This document shows positions 23,729-33,700 of a DNA stretch of 64,000 nt, one piece after another (position 1 is the first letter of the stretch; every line of letters begins with the position of its first letter). Position numbers and translations under genes: made by a program. The notes under the pieces are model-generated. The model was given only the letters and a program-made list of their open reading frames with translations. It did no database searches and had not been told where the DNA came from. Origin of the DNA: Podospora comata (lineage: Eukaryota; Ascomycota; Sordariomycetes; Sordariales; Podosporaceae); the NCBI GenBank assembly GCA_017354895.1, contig CP071496.1, positions 1,302,001 through 1,366,000 of the forward strand, given 5' to 3'.

Positions 23729-24125
23729 TATAACGAGCCCCTATTTAAAATCTTTAAAGAAATATTAGTTAAAGGTACTTCTAAATGATCTTGGTTCGGT
23801 ATAGCTAAACAGTGTACAACAATAGCTTGTCTCGATCACAACAGTCTAAATACCAACGATTGTAACTTGTATTATATACTGCGGAACTATCTATCTACAC
23901 CAGCCAGTTTCTCCGTATATATAGACCTATGCCAAGACATGAATCATTCTCTTTCTTTGAGGATCATAAATGATTCCCAAGAAATCATTCATAATTCCCT
24001 TTGCTCTCAAATGATCCACCTTCTATTGGTCCGTTCCGTCCACCTGGACCGTGAGCCCCGCTTTATCGCTCGGTCCAGTCCTGATTGGTTCCTTATAACC
24101 CCACTGTTTTCTAAACCGTGACACA
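23729..24125 (-). repeat. 5' LTR of gypsy copy 3
   Basis: Least RIP-damaged gypsy LTR. On the minus strand it begins TGTGTCACGG and ends near TCGTTATA. Its U3 holds an inverted repeat of the AATGATT/AATCATT type around 23960-24010. The 84-codon open frame within it is fortuitous. Confidence 0.75.
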
Positions 24126-25740
24126 TATAAGCGAGTGCACCACTTTTTAAGCAACGCACCATCCTTCCACCCAACATCGACTTTTTTTACATAACCCAAT
24201 ATACCTTCTACTTTAAAGGAAGCCAGAATAATCTTAGCCCTCGAAGCTCTTGAAAAAGATAAACATCTTAACCTCTGAGCTGCAGGGAAGATCTATAACG
24301 TCTACTATATGACTATCTTACGACAACGCGCTGGCTGGCCTACACGACGCAACACTACGCCCAAATCGAAGAAACTTACTTTAACTATAGTTTCGTATAC
24401 GTTTTACATATAAATATAACTACTAGAGGGCTAAGTATAAGGATCTAAAGGTTATTACTAAATAATTTATATTTATACGGAGTACTAAGGCTAAGTATAG
24501 TATTATAAATAATAATATTTATGATTTTAAAGAAATTAGATTTATAGTAAATATTATTTTTACGGGTATATTAATTATAACTTCTAACGGCCTTAATAAA
24601 GTAAAATTAGTTCAATTTAATAACTGCAAATAACTAATAGTAATTTAGAGAGTTAATACTTTTAATTAAACTATTTTTCATTTTATTATTTTAACTATAT
24701 AATATTATTTTACTAATTAATATATCTTAAATATAACTTACTATTTACTTAACGTATTATAATATTATATAGCGTTTCGTCTAAAAGGTAAATACTGGTT
24801 ATTAATTTTTAATAGCTATAAAAATTATTATTTAACCAAATTTGAGCGTTACTATTAACAAAATATTATTATTATACTTTATATATCTCTATACTCATCT
24901 TACCTTCTTTAACTAATCGATATTAATTACTTTAGACTACTAAAATAAACGTACGGTCGCTAAATCGAAAATTTAATATATATATGTATTAATTATATAA
25001 GTAAATTTAAGTTCTTTTATACTTTCCGCGAAACTTTTTTCGTCTTTATAATAAAAAATATATGTAGGGTAGCTTTACAGGCATTAGCTTTATACCGTAC
25101 GATCTAGAGAAGGTACTTTTTAAATTAAATATAAAGTTTTATACGCTAATACCTCGAAACTTATAGCCCGGCACTACATAACTTTAAGTCTCCTAAATAC
25201 GATATAACCCTCGAAAAACTAATTTATAAATAATATTTAATAAAACTTATATTATTAATTATTAAAATAGTTTTCCGACTATAATATTAACTACGGTGAA
25301 CTAATTTACTAAAGGTATAACAGTTACAATACACTAAGTAACTCTCCTTCGTGCAGAGGTCTCTTCGCCTTGTAAGGCTAATAAAGTACTAAGTAAGCGC
25401 CGGAGAGCTGAAAAAAACACGTGTAAAGCTTGGAAAGTCACTTACTATATAAGAGGCACAGGATCTATTGGATCAGAAGGCCGTAGATAACGAGGAAGTG
25501 CAAGAAACGCAGCCGGATAGTAATAATGCAGGGGGGGCTCGTACGAAGGTTCACTGCTGTAGGGTGTGCGGCAAGCCTAGCCATAATGCGCGCACTTGCC
25601 AGGAAGCTGCAGATGCCTCAGATTCAGCTGTTTCTAATGTAATTATAGTTAATTCCTTGTGTTAATGTAGTGTAATTGAAGATAGTATTTGTAGGGTGGT
25701 GAAAAGTGATGCACTCGCTTATATAGTGCACTCGCTTATA
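24126..25740 (+). mobile_element. pogo/Fot1-type DNA transposon, RIP-mutated in the middle
   Basis: Starts TATAAGCGAGTGCACCACTTTT directly next to the gypsy LTR. The inverted form of this end is at 25702-25722, with a second partial copy at 25726-25740. The left part (24215-24370) encodes ALEALEKDKHLN...AAGKIYNV...RRNTTPKSKKL, the N-terminal helix-turn-helix region of fungal Tc1/mariner-pogo transposases. Near 24510-24600 the chain NIYDFKEIRF is the decayed FDETGF catalytic region. The 3' end (25468-25665) encodes the zinc-knuckle tail CCRVCGKPSHNARTCQEAAD typical of these transposases. The middle is full of RIP stops, so the element cannot move by itself. Confidence 0.8.
24215..25665 (+). 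pseudogene. pogo-family DDE transposase (broken)
   Basis: Cut-and-paste transposase remnant, about 480 codons if read through. N-terminal DNA-binding region intact apart from one stop (24215-24370), catalytic core destroyed (24400-25330), C-terminal CCHC knuckle intact (25540-25620: CRVCGKPSHNARTC). The last stretch forms a 65-codon open frame but has no promoter or start context of its own. The relatives are the Fot1/Tan1/Pot2 elements, named from family knowledge. Confidence 0.7.
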
Positions 25741-26369
25741 ATGTACGTTAGTTATTCTATAACTTGAAAAGACTTTTTTAAAAAAAAACTATCTACTTAT
25801 ATAAATTGAAGTTTTTATAAATAGAAAAATATCTAATATATCCTTTATAAGTAAGTTTTTCATGAAGTATTTCAAAGTAGTATTTACTTAGAATCTTATA
25901 AGGTTTCTTTTAAAAAGAAATTAATGGCTGAGGTTACTATTAAACTTATCTTCGATGTCTTTAACGTGTTTTCTTTATAGCTTTTTTCAATGTTACCCCT
26001 TTCTTACCTATTTGTTCTGCTATGCTTTCTTCTGGCCCCTGATCGATAGACATTTTTCCTTTGTTACTGTTCCTTGCCCTTTTGCCTAGTGGTGGGTTCA
26101 GTTCTGAACCCCGAGCAACCGCTCCCCGCTTGACTTCGAACATAAGCCCATTTCTGCCTCAATCGGATATTACACTTTCCAGCACCACCCCCTCTTTTCT
26201 CACGGCACTTGTTATTAAATACTGGGAACTCAAATCCCCGTCTATCCATAAAGAATGGAGTTGCTCCCGTCCCCGTCAGACCATGGTAGAGTACCACCGT
26301 TCTAAGTCATATTATCATCGACTTACCCATCTTAACAGAAGTCCTGCTTTGCATTCTGTTACATTGACG
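25741..26369. other. Boundary between repeat block and genes; no gene seen
   Basis: AT-rich up to about 25990, then composition becomes normal within about 100 bp. An open frame from 26061 runs in frame into the gene starting at 26370, but its first 103 codons look non-coding, so this stretch is taken as the promoter and leader. Confidence 0.5.
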
Positions 26370-27215
26370 ATGCCTTCCGCGAGTCACATCAACATCTGGG
26401 CTGTTCTTGCTGCCACAGTCCAACTAGTTGCAGGCATTCCTTTGTCACCGGCCACGGCAGACTGCAACCGCGCCGTTCTGGCAGAGGCAGCAGACGCCTA
26501 TGTTGCTAGCCAGAAAGCTGGCAGCCTGGCTCCCCTGCAAGAATTTGTTGCCAGTGGTTGGGAGTACGAGGAGAACAACAAGCGTATTGATGCAAAGAAG
26601 TCCGTTCTGACACATGGATTGGCCATTGACCACCGACGTACCATCTATGACCTCGTCGACTGTGCCACATTCACCGAGCTCATTGCCGCAAACAACCCAC
26701 AGCCACATGTGATTGGCACTCAAATCCGCCACGGTGCGGACGGCAAAGTAACCCTCATTGACAGTGTCGCCTCCACAACTGGGTCATGGCTCTTTAATGC
26801 TCAAAATACGCTCAAATACGCCCTTCAGGAGAAATGGGACATCATCCCTGAGGGAAAGCGGGACAGCAGAGAGAAGATCAAGGCGGCCGGCGACGCCTAC
26901 ATGTCGATGTGGGATGATGCCAAAGCCTCGAGCCTCGTTCCCTGGGGGGCGCCGTGTGCGAGGTTGGAGGGCGGCGCGTATACAGGCAGAGGTGATGAGG
27001 ACACATGCAGGCAAGGAATCCCGACAAACAGTAGCCAGGCACCCAATACGCGCCGCCGCTACGTTATCGACGAGTCTATGGGGTCTGTCAATATTCTTTG
27101 TGTTTGGGAGCACATGATGAACGCGGCCGACAGTCATGAATTCCGCCTTGAGAACGGAAAGGTACGATATATTCACACTATGACTGAGTGTGGAGGCCGA
27201 GTATGCAGGCTGTAG
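26370..27215 (+). CDS. Secreted DUF8021-type protein
   Basis: 281 residues, single exon. The ATG at 26370 is chosen because it begins a clear signal peptide (residues 1-22, INIWAVLAATVQLVAG). An in-frame upstream ATG at 26061 would bury it. The mature part follows the pattern of a fungal secreted family I know as DUF8021: DCNRAVLAEAADAYV near the start, IDHRRTIYD, VIGTQIRHG, STTGSWLFNAQNTL, CARLEGGAYTGRG and RRYVIDESMGSVNI. Several cysteines (DC, DC, PCA, TCR, LCV, ECGGRVC) suit an oxidised extracellular protein. Molecular function is unknown. It is the first gene next to the RIP block (edge at 25740). The family name is from memory, not from a search. Confidence 0.75.
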   Translation: MPSASHINIWAVLAATVQLVAGIPLSPATADCNRAVLAEAADAYVASQKAGSLAPLQEFVASGWEYEENNKRIDAKKSVLTHGLAIDHRRTIYDLVDCATFTELIAANNPQPHVIGTQIRHGADGKVTLIDSVASTTGSWLFNAQNTLKYALQEKWDIIPEGKRDSREKIKAAGDAYMSMWDDAKASSLVPWGAPCARLEGGAYTGRGDEDTCRQGIPTNSSQAPNTRRRYVIDESMGSVNILCVWEHMMNAADSHEFRLENGKVRYIHTMTECGGRVCRL

Positions 27216-27772
27216 GGAGCAAATAGCGAACTGTAAAGGAGCAGCTATTATTCTGCTGAAGCATGTTCAAGGTCTTGTGAAGCGATTGGTTTATGGAGTA
27301 AATTAGGTAGGCTTATGAAAAGCAAAAAACCGAGATGCTCCAGGCTTTTAGAAAACCATGATGCTTAGTACCTGTGCTGTGGGAAGCGGCTATTCTCATT
27401 GTCGAGAGGAGAAGCCCCTGAATATATGTGAAACCTTAAGGCACATTTGGCATTTCTGTGATGGACCAATTCGGCCTTTCATTATTCCGTCCAACCACCA
27501 AGCAACGCCAAGCAGATGCTGTCAAGACAGCTATTGTATATACACCACCTAAGCATCACCCTCGTATCATGCCGCCCCCCAAAGACCAGTATCATAAAAC
27601 TGATACTACGCTAGATACATACATGCACGCTCAAATAGTGACCAAAATAACTCACTGCCTTCTTAACACCCAAAGAAAACCGATACATAGAGCTAAAACT
27701 TGCCCCAAATCAATCCATGTTTAAAGCCTCGCACTGACAGTGATAGCTACAAACAAAAACTGTGTCTGGACC
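27216..27772. other. Intergenic, 3' sides of the DUF8021 gene and TOR
   Basis: Between a plus-strand stop and a minus-strand stop. Short open frames here have no protein-like pattern. Nothing further is recognised. Confidence 0.5.
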
Positions 27773-30700
27773 TCACCAAAAGCTGCACCACCCTATATAG
27801 TGCTGGCAGAGATTCTCAAGCTTGGTAGCCTCAATGATCAGCTTATTAACCTGATCTTTAACAAGAAGCTCTTCGTTCGGCTTGAAATCACGACCCGTGA
27901 GTTTCTGGGAGACCCGGTCAAGCACTTCGACAGCCCGCGCATTTTGCACCTCCGCGATCTCGATGGGGTCATGGACACCGCCATTGGTTATGCTTGGGAG
28001 CGGCGCGGCGGATGAGTTTGTACGCGCACGGCTACGCGCCCCGGTCAAGCCTTCGGGACCAGCTTGAGCTGCCAGGAACTCAGTCGGGGCCATCGGAGCC
28101 TCCAGTATGGAAGGCCGACGCACCCGTGCTGCCTGGGGCCCGGCAATAGCTTGCTCTCTCTCCGAATTGAAATGTGGTCCAGCGGGACTGGCCGGGTTGG
28201 TAAGACGCCACGTGAGTAGCGGGTCGTGAATGAACTAAAGTTACGAGTTAGTACAAGACACGATATGTGGCTATAGGTCGTTCAACTTACAGCCTCGAGA
28301 ACGGCCATAACGCTCTCCTTATTGTCACGCAAGACTCTCATCACGTGTTCGCATGTAATCCGGAAGCTGCCCTCGATGTTGCTAACCTCCATGGCATAAG
28401 TAAGCATGCGGGTAAGCCTAAAAGGCACCCGCTCCGGGTACTTCTCACGCTTCATCGCCACCTCAAAGCAGTCGCCAAAGTCAATGTGAATGATCTTGCC
28501 CGTGATGCGGTCCAGCATCAGGTTGCTCGGATGACGGTCGCCCAAGCCCAGGATGTACCCGACCATCGACATGACGCCGAGGGAACGCGTGTAATTAGTT
28601 CGCCTGTCTAACCAGGCTTCGGAGCTCTTGCTCTTCAGCCACAAGACCCGGTACAGATCCTGACCCGTTGTGTTATCAAGGGCATACCCAAACACTTCCA
28701 CCTTCTGCATGAGTGTGAGGTTGTCGTAGTCGGGCGCCATCTGAAGCATGATCCGATGCTCGATGTTAAGGAGAATCTTTCTTGACTCCCGATAATCACG
28801 GATAAGCTGGTGGATCGTGTCGCTGTCTGGGACCCAGCCGAGAAGACCCGAGTTCTGCGACAGCGGAATAGCCGGGTAACGTTGGATGTTGAGATGGCGC
28901 TTGTAGCATTCCGAGTCGTTGGCCAAGAGCGTGTTGCAGAGGCCGAAGAGCTGCATGACACGCTCATCCTGCCTGATGTCCTCATGACCTTTGAGCAAGA
29001 AAGTGTACGTCTTACCGTCACTTCCAACAATGTCAAGTTTTCGCGGACGTTGCTTGCTGCTGATGACCGTAAAGGTGCCGTCAAAAGACATGATTCGGAC
29101 AACCTCTTGGCCGCTGCGATACGTTCCCGGCACCGCGAGCTCCAGGTCCCTGGCCTGGAGCAGGTCCGGAGAGCAGTAGGTCAGCTCCAGTGTGGTCATC
29201 TGTGGAAGCTGTCGGCTGATACGACGGAAAACCTGGTAGTACAAGTCCCAGGCTTGGTTCAGATCATTGACGTCCTCTGTTTCGCGATATTGCCGGCACC
29301 ACTCGCGAGCCTCACCCAGATCACGGCCGAACGTCTGTGTAAATGAAACCTCCCGGAGGGTTTGAGGGCCCTTTTCGAGCAGGTCGTGAAGGGGCTCGAG
29401 GGCATCAAACATTCCCTTGATATTGTGATCGCCAAAGTAGAGCCGGGAAGCCTCCTCCAGACCCTCATGCCATAGCTCGTGCCAGAGGACCGCGGTCCTA
29501 ATAAGCTCGCGGCTCACCGTCTCTGCCTGCTCGACCAGCTTATAATTGTGCTGACGGATTGTCTCCATAATGACGCTGGCAGTCTTGGACCTGCGCGTGC
29601 TTTGTCGCGACTTCATGGCAACCGTCAAGGGGTAGACTAACGCCTGGGGGTGCGCACGACCGACATCAGACAACAGAGTATGGATCGACGCCTGAACCTT
29701 CTTGTTAGGTTGGGTAATGCGAGCGATCAACTGTGGAATGACCTCAAGCCAGGTATCGACGATGACACGACTGAAGCCCTCTGTCACAGCACCGGCGACA
29801 TCGGGGTTGCCACCATATGTAAGCCAGAGTGTGAGCAAACGCAGCGTGTCTTGCAGAGAGCTTCCCGAAGAGAGCGAAATAGACTCGAAAAAGCCATGCA
29901 CAGCAGGCACGGCATACTGGATGATGACGCCGCTGTCTAGGTCCTTGCGAGATCCAAGGGCCTGCACCACTTCGAAGTTGGCCAAGGCCCAGGCATGCCA
30001 GGCCTTGTACCAGTGGCGATGATAATAGGTGGCCTTGTAGTAGCAGGAGAGGATGTCTTTGCGCCGTGTGTATTGCCAATCGTCCTTGTTCAGGGCAATC
30101 ATCCAATCGCCCTGGCGGAGGTAGCACTTGGCAAGCAGCACCGTTTGTTCTGTCCAGTGACGCTGCACATCCGGGCTGAGTAATGCCGCCTCGTCGAACT
30201 CGGAAAAGGTAGAGGCCTGATGTAAGCCGTCAATTGCACCGTTACCGGCCTGGGCGGAAGCGGCTAGTTGGTGTCTTGCGCTCTCTACCCTGTGGGCCGT
30301 CTCGTCAGTGAACTTGCGAAGGCAGTACAGCGTTCTCTCGGCGATGGTTCGGTCAGTGTTTCGCATCGCCGGCTGCAAACCGACCTCCCACTGGTACTTG
30401 AGTACTGCATATAGAACCGGAGACGCAAGTCTCTCGGCATCGGGGTCCATGGGGCGGTCGTGCCAGTGAGGAATCACTGTGTCCAGCGGCACATCCGACC
30501 CGATAAGCTGTCTCAGTGACTTCTCCGCCAAACCCATCCGTCCAGACTTGCGGCACAAGTTGGCGAACTTAGTCCACATGTGCATGTTCTCTGGTGGCGT
30601 GAGCACGAGCGACCGGAGTCGCAACATACGCTGCCATACCTCAACGTTTCGCTGGCACCCCTTGAGACGAGTCTCCCATGTTGCCCGCAAACTGGCTTGC

Positions 30701-33700
30701 TTTTCAGCATCGCACTGCTTGTAGATGATCAATTCTTCCAACTCTGCAAGCATCTGAACGCGCACAACAACTTGGTATGCCCTGTTGTAGGATTCGCTCA
30801 CGAGGGCGCTCAGCTCTGTATCGAGACCTTCTCGAGCCTGGTCGATGCAGCCCAGGGCTTCTCGGAACTGATTGCGGTGGAGGGCTAAGATGGCGCCGAA
30901 GAAGGCGCGATCTGGTGAGAATCGCTTCATAGACTGCAGGTAGTTATCCATAGAGTCCCATTTCCCGAGCCCCCAGGCAGCCGTGGTGGCAAGGCCTGCG
31001 ATCATGCGTTGAACCTCTGGTGCCGAGTTTGACCATGTCTTGCCAGCCAGCGAGGCTAGCGAATCCCACTCGCCCAGCGCATGGTAGCAACGCATCTTGC
31101 CCATGACGATGTCGACCGGTGTGGGCTGGTCAGGCGGAAGCTCGCGTTCGCGTTGGCAGTAAAAGTTAAGCGCCTCATCCCAGCGCTCCAGCTTCTCGAA
31201 CCAGCTTTCCCGCAGCGTGATCCCGTCCTTGTACGCCTTCACCTTAGTCAAGATACCAATGGCAGCATCAGACTGCTGCAACTGATTGTTGATCACAATC
31301 AGGGCTTCGACCGCGTGACTGTTGTGGTCCTGAAGAAACTCGAGTTCCTTGTAATGCAGCGCTTTGGCATAGGCGTGACATCTTGCCGCCTCACGTCCCA
31401 AGGTTCGAATGTCGATTGGTAAGGCCTTGTCATCATGTTCCATGAACTCGGCAAGGTTCAGCAAAAGGCCCAGAAGATCAGGAGGCACATTCTCGGATTT
31501 GATTGTGTTTTCGATATTGGTGATCAGTTCCTCCTGCACGAGCATTAGTAAACTTGCCGGGGGATCGCGGCAACTCAGTTCTTAGCCTACCTGAAATTGT
31601 TCGTACAGCTCGCTCCAGCATGAGACGAAGGCAGAGTTGAAAAGCTCCCTTGCCAGTGGCTGATAAGTGCTTGCCAAACTGGCGCAAGCTCGGAGTGAGT
31701 GATTCGGGGACTCGGAAAGTAACGTCGTGCTAAACTTGCGGAACCACTCGTGCCAGTCGTCTTTAGTAGACTTACCCTTGGTTTCCCAGGCTTGCCGTAA
31801 ATGCATGGGGTTGAGATCCAACTTCTTGGGCGGGCTGTTTTCAGAGGCATGAAGCTCGACTGCATTATCCTCGAAGCGCGGCGCGAGGTTAGGCGGTAAT
31901 GTTTCCCCTTTCTTGAGCTTCTCGACGGCCTTGTCATAGTTGGAGTGTTGGAGGCCGTATGTTGAGATGGTTTTGTGGACGGTGTGTTCAAAGTGCAAAT
32001 AATCACGCCCCAGCTGCAACATGAGGGCACATAGCGTGTCGAGGGCAGCCACTCTTAGACTTGGTTCGTGGCTGGCAAGGACCCGGGTGAGGGGGTGGAT
32101 GATTTTGGACGCATAGTCGTTGAGATTCACCATGCTCGAGAGCTTGCCAATCGTTTCAATGGCAGACTTGCGCAGAAACATGGGTTGGGCCGAGTTGTCA
32201 AAGAGACGTACCAACACGGGGATGATGAGGTGCATATACTCCTCGGCGCTTGAGCCGAACACTAGGAAAGCATGAAAGATCTTTTCGGTCGGTTGCCGCT
32301 TGGTGGTGGTGTCCTTTTCCAGCAAGCCGAGCATCATCGGGAGGAGACTGGCAAGGTAGACCTTGAACTCGCCCTCTAGGGAGCGTGCAATGGACTCGAT
32401 CAACGACATGATGGTGGTCTGGAGCGAATATGTCGTGTCCCAATACTCCTGGAGAACCTCGATGATGTCCGGGAGGTAGACCCGGATATGCTGACGGACA
32501 ATTCCAACAAGCCTACTAAGGTGGTTGAAATAGAAGTCGAGTCGCGTTTGGCTCGAGGCGCGGATCACGGCGATAAAGGCAGGCACCACACGGTCGAGGA
32601 ACTGGACACACTTGAGCCCAAGCGTGATGAAGATGCTCATGATGGCATCCACCACGTTTCCGTGCCACTGCACCAACGACTGGTCTTTGAGGATCTGGAG
32701 AAGGGCATTAATAACAATGGTTGGGTAGTAGTCCTCCTGTGAAGGGGTTAGTCCGCCCATCATGAGGGACACATCAGTTAGTTGGGTTGCTTCAGTTTGC
32801 TTCTGTGTGCGCGGCGCGCGATCTTCGACCTGCTGTTCTGGAGTTTTAGCCTTGTTTTTCGACGTTACTTTGCGCTTCTGCTTTTCAACCACTTCAGGAG
32901 GGGAGTACGGTCCGAGAAAGAGGGCGACGTTGTCGTTCTCGTCGTCCGAATCATCCGAGTCTTCCATGGTTGGAGTAGCAGAGGACAATGCGCTGAAATG
33001 GGCGTGGCGAAGGGGAACAAAAGAACAGTTGCGCTGTACCTGATATTTGTAGGGATCGAGTGCTCCCAGGATGCCCATCACCTTGATGGTTTCCTGTCGT
33101 AAAAGCCCGCGCTGAGGCTCGCCCCGGATGATGGACTGCAGGATCTCAAGAAGTTGGGGATACTCGAGGTAGGGTTTGATGACATAGCCTGTGTTACTGG
33201 CCAGCTGACCGAGGGTATGCAGGGCTGCCTCCCGTTTAACTGGTGCGCTTTGATCCTGCAATGCGTCAATGATGATGGGCATGAGATCCTTCTTGTAGTT
33301 TAGCATCTCTTCTCCACCAACGGTGCATAGTTCCCCGAGTGCTTGGAGGACAGTCGCAGCAACGGACGGGATCGGGTCGCGAGCTTTTGGCAGCAACACC
33401 TGGGTGATGGAGTTGACGTATGGTTTGACCAGCTCCTGAGCGTGCCGTGCGAGAAGACCGAGTAATTTCGAGCTTTCCTCCTTGCTCCGAGCCACATCTG
33501 TGTATTCAAGCTCTGTCAACATCTGAATGATGGTTTTTCGCAGCTGGGGGATAACATAGGCGGGATTGTGGCGAGCCAACCGGCCTATAATGGACACGGC
33601 CACCTCCCTGACGGCAAACTGTTCATCGTGGAGCGCGAAGAACAAGGTGCGTATATTCTCAGCCTTGGCGAGATGCTGGTCAAATCGCTCGTCAAGGGCT

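Larger units (their letters stand above)
18327..24125 (-). mobile_element. Ty3/gypsy chromovirus copy 3, inverted, lacking gag
   Basis: Minus-strand copy head-to-head with copy 2. The 5' LTR is at 23729-24125 and a truncated 3' LTR at 18327-18557. RT is at about 21800-22480, integrase at about 20150-21150 and the chromodomain at about 19770-19890. The tRNA-like pair at 19358-19427 and 19577-19646 lies on the plus strand and so is again antisense to pol. The gag segment (about 1.9 kb in copy 1) is absent, and a family B LTR fragment sits there instead. RIP stops are everywhere. Confidence 0.8.

Noticed and set aside
23867-24121. 84-codon open frame on the plus strand
   Set aside because: It falls inside the LTR of the inverted gypsy copy, antisense to the element, with no start context.
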